Source: CAYMQB01 sp964392665
GTDB lineage: Bacteria; Hydrothermota; E44-bin80
DNA: 15,915 nucleotides
Assembly (NCBI GenBank): GCA_964392665.1
Contig: CAYMQB010000053.1
Location: 1 to 15,915 of the forward strand
Direction of reading: 5' to 3'
The position numbers were made by a program, and so were the translations under genes. Below, in pieces: positions 1 through 7,800 of this stretch (position 1 is the first letter of the stretch; the number at the start of each line of letters is the position of its first letter). The notes beneath the pieces are model-generated. The model made no database searches. It worked only from the letters and a program-made list of their open reading frames with translations, and had not been told where the DNA came from.

Positions 1-18
1 ACAGTTTGAGCTTGTTTC

Positions 19-47
19 TTGACAAAATGGAAGATTTGTGCTATTAA
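19..47 (+). promoter_or_regulatory. Candidate sigma70-type promoter upstream of lpxB
   Basis: TTGACA at 19-24 is a perfect -35 hexamer, followed by a 17-nt spacer and TATTAA (42-47), a four-of-six match to the -10 consensus. The ATG chosen for lpxB is at 55, only eight bases after the -10, so transcription from here would give a leaderless or nearly leaderless mRNA. No Shine-Dalgarno sequence lies before that ATG, which agrees. The window starts only 18 bases upstream, so a larger operon upstream cannot be excluded. Confidence 0.4.
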
Positions 48-54
48 ATTGGCA

Positions 55-1200
55 ATGGTTAGATTTTTCGTAATTGCAGGTGAGGCATCCGGCGATTTGC
101 ATGCCTCTTTTCTTATAAGAGAAATAAAGGAGATATTGCCTGAGAGCGAATTCTATGGCATTGGAGGAACCAGGATGCAGAGCCAGGGAGCGGAACTGAT
201 ATGTGATATTAAGAAAATTTCGGTTGTAGGATTTTTGGAAGCATTTATGAAGATCACAGAAATGAAGCGCATATTCCGCAAAACAATAAAAAGAATGCGT
301 AAGCTAAAACCAGATGCACTTATTTTGGTTGATTTCCCCGGTTTTAATCTTCGTCTCGCAGCCTCTGCAAGATTGCTTGGAATAAAAGTTTTTTACTATG
401 TTACTCCACAGGTTTGGGCATGGGGGCGCTGGAGGTTACGTAGTTTGTATAAGAATGTAGATTATGCTCTTGTCATCTTTCCTTTTGAGGAGAGTATGCT
501 TTCTGCTTATGGAATAAGAAGTTTTTTTGTAGGTCATCCTATTCTTGATGAAATGAAACTTACAAGAGGAAAAGAAAAATTCTGTAGTGATCATAATTTG
601 AATCCACAAAAACCTATCGTTGCTCTTCTTCCCGGAAGCAGAGGAAATGAGATCAGAAGACTGTTACCTATTATGTTGAAGGTAGCCGAAAGAATAAGAA
701 AAAAAAAGGGAGATGTTCAATTCATCTTACCGACGATTTCAGACATAGCTGGAAATTTCTTATTGAAGGACGGTAGGGTAAAAATCGTATACGGTGAAAC
801 CTCGGATGGTATAAATAGTGCTAATGCTGCTATTGCAGCATCTGGAACAGTGACATTGGAAACTGCTCTTCTCAGAATACCAACGGTAATTATTTACAAA
901 TTATCCTTGTTATCGTATATAATTGTCAGAGTGCTCATTAAATTGCCCTACATAGGACTTGTGAATATTGTGAGAGGAAAAAAAGTTGTCCCTGAATTTA
1001 TACAGTTTTCAATAAACGTGGACAAAATATCGGAGAAGATTCTCAAGATTCTGGATGGTGGACAGTATGTAAGTCGAATAAAGGAGGAATTGGAAAAAGT
1101 AAAGGAAATATTGGGGAAGAAGGGTGCATCCAGGAATGCTGCAAAGATCATTATCGAGAAAACAAAAGATTCTTGTCAAGGAGCAGATCACGAACCATAG
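55..1200 (+). CDS. lpxB: Lipid-A-disaccharide synthase
   Basis: This GT19-family enzyme condenses UDP-2,3-diacylglucosamine with lipid X to form the lipid A disaccharide at the inner face of the cytoplasmic membrane. The protein of 381 residues matches the usual family length (about 380). It opens with FFVIAGEASGDLHAS, the hallmark N-terminal GEASGD motif, and carries a TPQVWAWG segment near residue 115 and LLPGSRGNEI near residue 192, both typical of LpxB. I chose ATG 55 over a longer reading from TTG 19 because family members begin a few residues before the GEASGD motif and because TTG 19 forms part of a promoter-like -35 element. It heads a run of lipid A/Kdo genes and its 3' end overlaps the next reading frame. 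Confidence 0.93.
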   Translation: MVRFFVIAGEASGDLHASFLIREIKEILPESEFYGIGGTRMQSQGAELICDIKKISVVGFLEAFMKITEMKRIFRKTIKRMRKLKPDALILVDFPGFNLRLAASARLLGIKVFYYVTPQVWAWGRWRLRSLYKNVDYALVIFPFEESMLSAYGIRSFFVGHPILDEMKLTRGKEKFCSDHNLNPQKPIVALLPGSRGNEIRRLLPIMLKVAERIRKKKGDVQFILPTISDIAGNFLLKDGRVKIVYGETSDGINSANAAIAASGTVTLETALLRIPTVIIYKLSLLSYIIVRVLIKLPYIGLVNIVRGKKVVPEFIQFSINVDKISEKILKILDGGQYVSRIKEELEKVKEILGKKGASRNAAKIIIEKTKDSCQGADHEP

Positions 1201-1852
1201 AAAGAACAAATCCGGGAGAGAGGGAATCTGGCAGAATTTCTTGCTATTCATGATCCCGTTTTTAATTGTGTTCTTCGTACACGTGATTGGAAAGACGTTA
1301 AAGTATAGATTTAAGAATTCGGAGAATTATGAGAAAGCGAAGTCTCATGGTAATTGCATTTTTGTATTCTGGCATCAAAAATTTTTTCCGCTACTTTATT
1401 CTTACAGGAATAGTAAGATGAATATCATGGTTTCGAAGCATAGAGACGGAGAGCTCATTGCTCGTGCTCTTAAATTTTTAGGTTTCACGGTTACACGTGG
1501 TTCTACTACAGAGGGTGGAATGAGGGCATGCCTTTTGATGACAAAAGCGGTGAGAAGATATGATCTGGCGATTACTCCGGATGGACCAAGGGGACCAAGG
1601 TATCACTTTTCTGGGGGGGCAGTAACGATTGCCAAACTTTCTGGGAAACCTTTGGTTGCCGTTGGAGTTGGAGCAGCGTCAGCAGTGTATTTCTCAAGCT
1701 GGGATCGGTTTATGCTTCCTCTCCCGGCAAGCAACATTGGTATTGTGTTCGGGAAGGTTCACCATATTAATATGGAAGATGATGATCGGTCAGTTAGGTT
1801 GGAACTCACCAGGGAACTCAAAAAATTAAACGAAGAGGCTTTAAAGTTTTGA
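1124..1852 (+). CDS. Lysophospholipid acyltransferase-like protein, DUF374 family
   Basis: The protein belongs to the DUF374 group of LPLAT-like acyltransferases commonly found among lipid A genes. It probably transfers an acyl chain onto a lipid A intermediate at the membrane, but the substrate cannot be read from sequence. A hydrophobic segment (residues about 39-58) is followed by FWHQKFFPLL, SKHRDGELIARALKFLGF, RGSTTEGG and the strongly conserved TPDGPRGP motif. The start is uncertain. The frame is open from GTG 1124, overlapping lpxB by 77 bases, but recognisable family sequence begins only around TTG 1241 or ATG 1250, so the first 40 or so residues may not be translated. An AAGGAG at 1178-1183 lacks a standard start codon at the right distance. 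The 3' end overlaps waaA by four bases. Confidence 0.8.
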   Translation: MHPGMLQRSLSRKQKILVKEQITNHRKNKSGREGIWQNFLLFMIPFLIVFFVHVIGKTLKYRFKNSENYEKAKSHGNCIFVFWHQKFFPLLYSYRNSKMNIMVSKHRDGELIARALKFLGFTVTRGSTTEGGMRACLLMTKAVRRYDLAITPDGPRGPRYHFSGGAVTIAKLSGKPLVAVGVGAASAVYFSSWDRFMLPLPASNIGIVFGKVHHINMEDDDRSVRLELTRELKKLNEEALKF

Positions 1853-3111
1853 TAATAAACGTATTTATAGTGTTTTATAATTTTCTTTGGGTTGCTGTTT
1901 ATTTGCTCACCTTTCCATATGTTTTGTTCAAGAGAAGAACATTGCCGGATGAATGGAGAGAACGGTGTGGAGAATATGGATTCGATTTTTCAGGTGAAGA
2001 TAAATCGATATGGATTCATGGTGCGTCCGTTGGAGAAATTACGGCTGCATCAAGACTTGCTTCGAAAATTCAAGAGAAATATCCCAAAAGAAGAATTGTC
2101 ATTTCAGCAATGACACATTCGGGAAAAGAAAGAGCAATTGAAATAATGGACAGGCTGAGGAATTTCGTTTTTCTTCCCTTTGACTTTTTGCCGATGGTAA
2201 GAAAAAGTTTACGAAGCATTAACCCTCAAGTTCTTATATTGATCGAAACGGAAATCTGGCCATCGTTACTTTTTTTAGCAAAAAGGAGAGGTGTGAAAAT
2301 CATCCTGGCTAATGCAAGATTATCAGAGAAAACCTTCAGAAGATACAAAATGGTTAAAAGCTTTTCTCGTCTTCTGTTCAGACAGATTGACATGATACTT
2401 CCCAAGGAGGAGGGGGAAAAATCCAAATTTCTGGAGCTTGGTGTCGAGAATTCGCGTCTAAGGGAGGTTGGGTCTTTGAAATTGGACAATTCGAATCCGG
2501 TTCCAGTAAGCAGAGATTCGTTGTCTCTGTCTGAGGAAAGTTTTATTGTTGTTGCTGGAAGTGTAAGAAAGGGTGAGGAAGAGTCAATTATAAAGGCTTT
2601 TGAACTGCTCAGAAAGGATGTTGAAACTGCCTTCCTCATTATTGCCCCAAGGCATCTGAACAGAGTGGATAATGTCGAAAACATATTGATGAGAAGGTGC
2701 CTGAAATTCAGGCATAGAACCGATAGAATATCAACAGAAGAGAGTAATATCTTAATTCTCGATACGATCGGTGAACTGAGCAATGTGTATTCGATTGCAG
2801 ATGTTGCTTTTGTAGGGGGAACACTTCTGAACTACGGGGGGCATAACCTTCTTGAACCTGCATTCTTTAGCATCCCAATTCTTATTGGTCCTTTTGCAGG
2901 AAACATAAAAGAAAGCGCAAAGGAACTTGTGAAACTGAAGGGAGCAAAAATAGTCAAGAATGAATATGAGATTTGCAGCGCACTAAGTTATCTATTCAAT
3001 CATCCTAAAAAGAGGGATGAGATGGGACGTAACGCAAAGCAATACACAAAGACAAGAAAAGGAACGGTCAATAAGTATATCAACATTCTTGAAGAATTGA
3101 AGGTTATTTGA
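1849..3111 (+). CDS. waaA: 3-deoxy-D-manno-octulosonic acid (Kdo) transferase
   Basis: This GT30-family glycosyltransferase (also called KdtA) attaches Kdo to lipid IVA from CMP-Kdo, at the cytoplasmic face of the inner membrane. At 420 residues it is close to E. coli WaaA (425). It has an N-terminal hydrophobic anchor (residues about 3-27), then WIHGASVGEI at 55-64, whose Glu63 is at the position of the catalytic base. ETEIWP and ILANARLSEKT follow in the middle, and GGTLLNYGGHNLLEPA lies in the C-terminal nucleotide-binding domain. The start is TTG 1849, in a TTGA overlap with the previous stop, indicating translational coupling. Number of Kdo residues transferred cannot be inferred. Confidence 0.93.
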   Translation: MIINVFIVFYNFLWVAVYLLTFPYVLFKRRTLPDEWRERCGEYGFDFSGEDKSIWIHGASVGEITAASRLASKIQEKYPKRRIVISAMTHSGKERAIEIMDRLRNFVFLPFDFLPMVRKSLRSINPQVLILIETEIWPSLLFLAKRRGVKIILANARLSEKTFRRYKMVKSFSRLLFRQIDMILPKEEGEKSKFLELGVENSRLREVGSLKLDNSNPVPVSRDSLSLSEESFIVVAGSVRKGEEESIIKAFELLRKDVETAFLIIAPRHLNRVDNVENILMRRCLKFRHRTDRISTEESNILILDTIGELSNVYSIADVAFVGGTLLNYGGHNLLEPAFFSIPILIGPFAGNIKESAKELVKLKGAKIVKNEYEICSALSYLFNHPKKRDEMGRNAKQYTKTRKGTVNKYINILEELKVI

Positions 3112-4169
3112 AAGTGGCACAAAAAAGAGGATTACATGGGGGGCTTTCATATTTACTTCTCCCCTTTTCTTTTGCTTATTTTCTTTTGCTGTTAATCTAC
3201 AAGTGGAGTTTCAAGTGCAATATAAGAAAAATACACAATTTCAATGCAAGAATCTTGAGTGTTGGCAATTTAACCGTTGGTGGCACCGGGAAAACTCCAT
3301 TTGTTATTTTTCTTGCTAAGTTACTTGAAAAAAGTGGGAAAAGAGTTGCAATTGTGACCCACGGATACAGAAGAAAGAAAAGGGACAATTTGATCGATGT
3401 TTCTTCTGTTGAAGACAAGTTTGGCATTGGTGATGAACCGTGGATGATATCGGAAAGCGTAAAAGTTCCCCTTGTTATTGCGAGAAAGAAAACAGAAGGA
3501 TGCAGATATGCGGTAGAAAAATATGGACCTGAATTTGTTATTCTTGATGACGGATTCCAGTCTTTGCAAATCGCAAGAGACCTTAATGTACTTCTTCTTG
3601 ATACGACCGATAGTGTCGTTGATGATTTTCTATTACCCGCCGGTAGATTTAGAGAACCTGTGCAAGCGGTAAGGCGTGCCGATATTATCGTTTTTACAAG
3701 ATGCGACCAGGTTAGTGACGAGAGATTGAAAACCTACATTAGAGGGCTGAGAAGATTAATTCATAATAAACCCATTTTTCGGTCAATTCATAGACCTTTA
3801 TATTTCAAGAGATTCTCGGACGAGAAGATAGTTGAACTAAATGAGCTAAGAGGGAAAAAACTTCTTGCATGTTGCTCCATTGGGAACAGTACCTCTTTTC
3901 TTAGAACATTGGTTATGTTGGGGTGTAGTTTAGAACAATCGTTGTGCTTTTTGGACCATCACCGGTATACACAAAGAGATATTAGCAGGATAAAGAAAAT
4001 TTCTTTCGCTAAAAAAGTAGATGCTCTTGTAACGACACAAAAGGATATTTATTCCTTGAGAAATTATGCTCTGGAGTTTGACTTCCCTGTTTACTCCTTG
4101 TGCATCGAAATCCAAATGGAATATGAACAGGAATTTGAAACGCTTCTGAGAAAAAGGGGTATAATTTGA
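3108..4169 (+). CDS. lpxK: Tetraacyldisaccharide 4'-kinase
   Basis: The enzyme phosphorylates the 4' position of the lipid A disaccharide using ATP, at the inner membrane, acting between LpxB and WaaA in the Raetz pathway. The protein has 353 residues (family 320-350). It shows an N-terminal membrane segment (residues about 13-31), the Walker A motif GGTGKTP (58-64) inside the LpxK-typical context SVGNLTVGGTGKTP, THGYRRK, GDEPWMI, and the DDGFQ motif (147-151), a known LpxK signature. The start is TTG 3108, in a TTGA overlap with the waaA stop; a GTG at 3114 would shorten it by only two residues. Neighbours on both sides fit the pathway. Confidence 0.93.
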   Translation: MKVAQKRGLHGGLSYLLLPFSFAYFLLLLIYKWSFKCNIRKIHNFNARILSVGNLTVGGTGKTPFVIFLAKLLEKSGKRVAIVTHGYRRKKRDNLIDVSSVEDKFGIGDEPWMISESVKVPLVIARKKTEGCRYAVEKYGPEFVILDDGFQSLQIARDLNVLLLDTTDSVVDDFLLPAGRFREPVQAVRRADIIVFTRCDQVSDERLKTYIRGLRRLIHNKPIFRSIHRPLYFKRFSDEKIVELNELRGKKLLACCSIGNSTSFLRTLVMLGCSLEQSLCFLDHHRYTQRDISRIKKISFAKKVDALVTTQKDIYSLRNYALEFDFPVYSLCIEIQMEYEQEFETLLRKRGII

Positions 4170-5212
4170 CTCTTAGAAAAAGAGTAAACATCGGTTTAAG
4201 GGTTTTTTTGATAATCACTGTTCTGACTATTATAGTTATAGGAGTATTAACGATCGATAAACGCACATGGACCGCCTTGAAACATTTCCACATTGGCTAT
4301 CTCCTTCTTTGCTTTATATTATGGGGAGGATATATATCAATGGACGGCTTTAGGGTACAGATTCTCAGTTCTGCCCTTGGCAAGCGGGTTAGTATTAAGA
4401 CGGCAATTGCAGTTATTACTTCAGGTCTTTTTCTTGCAGCTGTTACACCATTTCAAACTGGTGGTTTGCCTGTTCAATTATATATACTGAAGAAAGAGGA
4501 TATTTCAATAGGAAAGGGAAGTGTTATTCTTCTTTTCAGGGGAATTCTTGAGCTTCTCATTTTCATATTTGTTGTCCCTCTGATCTTTCTCCATTATAAA
4601 GGGCTTCTAACAACAAACATAATGAATGCGTTAATAAGATATCTGTTCATTATTTATGGGGTTGGACTTTTCTTGCTTATCCTGCTTTTGGTTAATCCCA
4701 GCATATTGAAAAAGCTGTTGTACCGTTTCTATTTCTTTCTGAAAAGGAAGCAAATCGTTAAGACAAAGAGATTGCTTCGTTTCTTTAGAAGGATTTTTAA
4801 AGAGGTTCAAGATTTTAGAAAAAGTTTGCGTCTGTATTTCTCAAAACAGAAAAGCAAACTATTTCTTGCATTCCTTGTCACTGTTATATCATACATTTGT
4901 TTGTTTTTCATTGCTCCGGTTATGCTTATAGGACTTGGGGAAAAACCACCAATACTTGAAACAGTATATCTTCAGCTGGTTCTAAAATTTTTGCTATTTT
5001 TTGTGCCTACACCCGGGGCAAGCGGTGTATCGGAAGCTGCGTTCGTATCCCTTTTCAAGCGGGTAAGTCCTGCTCATCTGCTTGGTATATACGTGGTCCT
5101 CTGGAGGTTATTTACATTTTACATTGGGGCAGCAATTGGCGGCTTTGTTATCGTGAGAATGCTTCAGAAAGGAGAAGAGGAGGAGATTGAAAAACACCGC
5201 AAAAGAAGGTAG
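4166..5212 (+). CDS. UPF0104/flippase-like integral membrane protein, copy 1
   Basis: This is a polytopic inner-membrane protein of 348 residues, of the lysylphosphatidylglycerol synthetase membrane-region (UPF0104, AglD/YbhN-like) superfamily. I see seven or eight hydrophobic segments. Diagnostic family motifs are TPFQTGGLPVQLYIL near residue 93 and FVPTPGASGVSEAAF near residue 275; NCBI names such proteins flippase-like. There is no fused aminoacyl-transferase domain, so it is unlikely to make lysyl-PG by itself. The start is TTG 4166, in a TTGA overlap with lpxK, so it is coupled to lipid A synthesis. A role in moving or modifying a lipid-linked envelope precursor is plausible but inferred. 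It ends in a charged tail (EEEEIEKHRKRR). Confidence 0.82.
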   Translation: MTLRKRVNIGLRVFLIITVLTIIVIGVLTIDKRTWTALKHFHIGYLLLCFILWGGYISMDGFRVQILSSALGKRVSIKTAIAVITSGLFLAAVTPFQTGGLPVQLYILKKEDISIGKGSVILLFRGILELLIFIFVVPLIFLHYKGLLTTNIMNALIRYLFIIYGVGLFLLILLLVNPSILKKLLYRFYFFLKRKQIVKTKRLLRFFRRIFKEVQDFRKSLRLYFSKQKSKLFLAFLVTVISYICLFFIAPVMLIGLGEKPPILETVYLQLVLKFLLFFVPTPGASGVSEAAFVSLFKRVSPAHLLGIYVVLWRLFTFYIGAAIGGFVIVRMLQKGEEEEIEKHRKRR

Positions 5213-5244
5213 GAATAAAATTTGCCTAATGAAAGTCAACTGAT

Positions 5245-6345
5245 ATGGAAAGAAAAGAACTAGTAAAAGGACTAAGAATATTTTTGGCTATAAGTATATT
5301 GGCTATCCTGGTAATTCTTGTTTTTACGGTAAATAAGGAAACTTATACTGCACTGAAACGTATGATTCCTCTATACCTTGCACTAGGTCTTTTGTTTTCG
5401 ATTGTGCATCTTTATCTCGATGTTTTGAGACTCCAGATTCTCGCATGGGCACTTGGCAGGTTTCTATCCTTTAAAAGCAGTGTCGAATTCACGCTGGGGG
5501 GATTATTTCTTGGAGCAGTTACGCCCTTTCAATCGGGTGGAATTCCACTGCAGGTTTATGTCCTGAAGAAAGAAGGTTTTTCGATTGGACAGGGAACCGC
5601 TGTGATTCTTTTTAGAGCTATTCTGGCACTGGGGGTTGTATTTGTGGCTCTTCCGGGTATTATTGCATATTATCATGTTATCTCCACAGCGCAGGCTCTA
5701 AGGTCAATTCTTAATTATCTTTTTTTCTTTTATCTGATTGCAATTATTCTTCTTATGCTTATACTCTACAAAACGGAATGGGTGAGAGATTCTTTACACA
5801 GGTTTGGAGATTTCCTGAGAAAAAGAAGGGTAATAAAAAGTGAAGGTCCGAGACGGTTTGTTGATCGAACGCTCAATGAGGTAAAGAATTTCAAGAGAAG
5901 TATGCTGTTGTTCTTCAAGGCGGGGAAATGGAAGACCTTGCTCTCTTTTGCTGTCACACTGGTTTCGATGGGGATATATTTTCTCATAGCCCCGATGCTC
6001 CTGCGCGGTCTTGGAATAGAGGTTCCTATAATCAAGGCTGCAATACTGCAATTGGTTCTAACATACCTTCTTGCTTTTATTCCAACACCAGGGGCAAGTG
6101 GGGTTGCTGAATTGGGAGGATTTTCGCTTTTTGCTTTGATTTGTCCCAGGGAACTTCTTGGAGTTTACGTTCTTCTTTGGAGGTTTTTTACCTTCTATAT
6201 TTCAGTAATAATCGGAGGTTTTGTTTTGATAAAGATGGTGGGTTTTGAAAAACTCAAAAAAATAAGTAAGAAAAAAGGTGTTGAAACAGCACAAGAGCAC
6301 AGGGGTACAAGAGCACAAGAAGCAAGACATAAGACCGAAGACTGA
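5245..6345 (+). CDS. UPF0104/flippase-like integral membrane protein, copy 2
   Basis: A 366-residue paralogue of the preceding gene, 32 bases downstream. The same blocks are present in the same order: TPFQSGGIPLQVYVLKKEG, then a central charged loop with RFVDRTLNEVKNFKRS, then FIPTPGASGVAELGGF and a final membrane segment. The pair arose by tandem duplication but has diverged, since only the motifs are near-identical. The last 20 or so residues (from about VETAQEHRG) are hydrophilic, have no counterpart in copy 1, and are encoded by an 11-bp direct repeat (ACAAGAGCACA at 6291 and 6307). This tail looks like repeat DNA that has been read into the gene. Start ATG 5245 has no strong ribosome site. 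Confidence 0.82.
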   Translation: MERKELVKGLRIFLAISILAILVILVFTVNKETYTALKRMIPLYLALGLLFSIVHLYLDVLRLQILAWALGRFLSFKSSVEFTLGGLFLGAVTPFQSGGIPLQVYVLKKEGFSIGQGTAVILFRAILALGVVFVALPGIIAYYHVISTAQALRSILNYLFFFYLIAIILLMLILYKTEWVRDSLHRFGDFLRKRRVIKSEGPRRFVDRTLNEVKNFKRSMLLFFKAGKWKTLLSFAVTLVSMGIYFLIAPMLLRGLGIEVPIIKAAILQLVLTYLLAFIPTPGASGVAELGGFSLFALICPRELLGVYVLLWRFFTFYISVIIGGFVLIKMVGFEKLKKISKKKGVETAQEHRGTRAQEARHKTED

Positions 6346-6590
6346 AAAGAGAAGAGGGATGAGAGAGAGGGTAGCCGCAGGTTTTAGCCTGCGAGGAGAA
6401 ACGGTGAGACGGGAAAAAGGTAAGGGTAAAGGATGAAAGGTGAAGGGAAGTTAAAAGTTAAAAGTGAAAAGTTAAATCTAAACGACAGAAAAGAGCACCA
6501 GAGAACAAGCCACAAAAACACAAAAAAGGAGCATAAGCGCTTTGTGGGTGCTGGGGGAGAATAGAAGAGGGGGTGAGAGAAAGGGAATAA
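6346..6590. other. Purine-rich intergenic region with simple repeats and a hairpin
   Basis: No gene is visible in these 245 bases. The + strand is strikingly purine-rich (about four-fifths A+G by eye). It contains a short array of AAAAGTTAAA-type repeats around 6450-6476 and a hairpin with 6-bp arms, CGCAGG (6376-6381) and CCTGCG (6388-6393), around a TTTTAG loop. A T-run does not follow the hairpin, so it is not a canonical terminator. The region separates the envelope operon from the CvpA gene. A ribosome site for that gene may be the AAGGG just before 6591. Confidence 0.6.
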
Positions 6591-7082
6591 ATGAACTGGT
6601 ATGATATTGTATTGATAGTTGTTATTGCCGTCAGTTTTCTTTATGGACTTATTAAGGGAATAATCAGTGAGGTTTTTGCATTGTTTGCTATAGTTATTGG
6701 ATTCATCATTGCTATGAAATTTTCATTCTTGATAGAGCCTCACATTCTACCTTTTGTAAAAAAAGATATCTTTGCATTGATTGTGAGTTTTATTCTTCTT
6801 TTCCTTCTTTCCGCTTCTGTTATAATTCTAATTGGAATGTTCTTTAAGAAGGCTATTAAGTTAGTTCATCTTTCCTGGCTTGACAGGATTATTGGTGGTA
6901 TCTTCGGCGTTATAAAAGGTGTGATCGTTGCGGGATTAATTTCTTTACTCATATTTTTGTTCTTTCCGGGAGGTAAAACTTTGATAAAGAAATCAACCTT
7001 GGGGAGGCGCGCAGTTAACATAGTCAAAATTGCTGTATTCCTCCTTCCGGAGAAGGTTCAGAAGAAACTCGATTCGAAATAA
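6591..7082 (+). CDS. CvpA family membrane protein
   Basis: A 163-residue integral membrane protein of the CvpA (colicin V production) family. It starts with MNWYDIVLIVVIAVSFLYGLIKG, the typical opening of the family, and has four hydrophobic segments (residues about 4-22, 26-48, 60-87 and 103-125). The context SWLDRIIGGIFGVIKG before the last segment is also characteristic. The tail is basic and cytosolic. The E. coli member is needed for colicin V export and is linked to envelope homeostasis; the function here is unknown. It begins at ATG 6591 after an AAAGGG site and is the last gene before the cassette-like region; a module promoter starts 21 bases after its stop. Confidence 0.82.
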   Translation: MNWYDIVLIVVIAVSFLYGLIKGIISEVFALFAIVIGFIIAMKFSFLIEPHILPFVKKDIFALIVSFILLFLLSASVIILIGMFFKKAIKLVHLSWLDRIIGGIFGVIKGVIVAGLISLLIFLFFPGGKTLIKKSTLGRRAVNIVKIAVFLLPEKVQKKLDSK

Positions 7083-7103
7083 AACTGAAACACATTTTTT
7101 CCC

Positions 7104-7132
7104 TTGACAAAATATCGATTTTTCGATAGGAT
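7104..7132 (+). promoter_or_regulatory. Module a promoter, with palindrome in the spacer
   Basis: TTGACA (7104-7109), a 17-nt spacer and TAGGAT (7127-7132) form a strong sigma70-type promoter 21 bases after the CvpA stop. The spacer and the first -10 bases contain a perfect inverted repeat, TATCGA (7113-7118) and TCGATA (7123-7128), around TTTT, which could be an operator. The same promoter recurs at 7857, 9174 and 12098, where this palindrome has decayed. The leader to the RRM start is about 190 nt. Confidence 0.75.
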
Positions 7133-7188
7133 GTTACTGTGCAATCTAAATTATTGCATTAGGTTTGTTATAAAATGCGTACAAAACA

Positions 7189-7291
7189 TTTATAGGAGGT
7201 TATAATAGAAAGGAGGGATTCTGTTTTTGAGGTTATACGGATAGATTTGTCGAATAAAGATTTATTTCTTTCTTATAACCTAATGTTAGGC
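7189..7291 (+). repeat. Module a leader with attI-like core site
   Basis: This leader segment is about three-quarters identical by eye to 8110-8215 in module b. It ends in TTATAAC (7273-7279), a 5-bp spacer CTAAT, and GTTAGGC (7285-7291). GTTAGGC fits the integron core consensus GTTRRRY, and the preceding half-site is inverted relative to it, as in an attI simple site. A nearly identical arrangement occurs at 10715-10733. A micro-ORF of five codons plus stop lies at 7227-7244 behind AAGGAGG (7210-7216). Calling this attI is inference. Confidence 0.5.
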
Positions 7292-7330
7292 GATGTGAAA
7301 ATTCATAATTTATTACAAAAGGAGATTGGA

Positions 7331-7687
7331 ATGAGGATCTATGTAGGAAATTTGTCGTACGAGGTCAACGAAGAGGACTTAAAATTAGCTTTCGGAGCAT
7401 TTGGACAGGTTGAATCTGCCACTATTTTAAAAGACAAGTATAGTGGTCAATCAAAAGGATTTGGATTCGTGGAGATGGCTTCTAAAGCTGAAGGGCAGTC
7501 TGCAATCGATGGTCTAAATGGCAAAGAGCTAAAAGGAAGAACGCTTAAGGTGAATGAGGCTCGCCCTCGCACCGAAAATCGTGGTAGTAGAGGAGGATAT
7601 AGTGGTGGTGGTAGAGGAGGACGAGGTAGTAGCAGAGGGGGACGAGATGGTGGCAGAGGAAGACCAAAGGGTGGTAGTAGATTCTAA
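7331..7687 (+). CDS. Glycine/arginine-rich RRM RNA-binding protein
   Basis: A 118-residue single-RRM protein resembling the small cold-inducible RNA-binding proteins of cyanobacteria and many other bacteria. RNP2 is IYVGNL (residues 3-8) and RNP1 is KGFGFVEM (42-49); the RRM fills residues 1-76. The tail from about 79 is an RGG-type region rich in Gly, Arg and Ser. It is expected to bind RNA in the cytoplasm, possibly as a chaperone. I chose ATG 7331 because AAAAGGAG sits at 7317-7324 with a six-base gap and the RRM begins immediately; the frame is open further up to TTG 7247, but that part overlaps the attI-like core. A long promoter-to-start leader is consistent with post-transcriptional control. 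Confidence 0.9.
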   Translation: MRIYVGNLSYEVNEEDLKLAFGAFGQVESATILKDKYSGQSKGFGFVEMASKAEGQSAIDGLNGKELKGRTLKVNEARPRTENRGSRGGYSGGGRGGRGSSRGGRDGGRGRPKGGSRF

Positions 7688-7733
7688 TCATTGACATTCA
7701 ACATATTATATAACTATCATCATATAAAATTGC

Positions 7734-7800
7734 GGATAACGAACCGCTCAAGACCCACCTGAAAAAGCTCAGCGCTTTTTCAGGTGGTTTAGCTTTATTG
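7734..7800 (+). other. attC-like site with strong hairpin, downstream of the RRM gene
   Basis: After an A+T-rich spacer comes GGATAAC (7734-7740), then CGCTCAAG (7745-7752), reminiscent of an attC R''-L'' pair. A perfect 14-bp stem follows: CCACCTGAAAAAGC (7755-7768) and GCTTTTTCAGGTGG (7774-7787), with a 5-nt loop. The 3' core is degenerate: no GTTRRRY is found, and the sequence runs as TTATTG directly into the TGCAAAATCAATG block of module b. The hairpin followed by TTTAGCTTT could also act as a transcription terminator, and this alternative is equally likely. Confidence 0.45.

Noticed and set aside
19..54. A longer lpxB starting at TTG 19
   Set aside because: The extra twelve residues have no counterpart in LpxB and the TTG is the first half of a perfect -35 hexamer.
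2226..2783. A 185-residue frame on the - strand inside waaA
   Set aside because: It lies wholly inside the clearly real waaA gene, is Ser/Leu-rich and low in recognisable motifs, and is a shadow of it.
7247..7330. An N-terminal extension of the RRM protein starting at TTG 7247
   Set aside because: The extension crosses the attI-like core, has no family similarity, and a strong ribosome site (AAAAGGAG) precedes ATG 7331, where the RRM begins.
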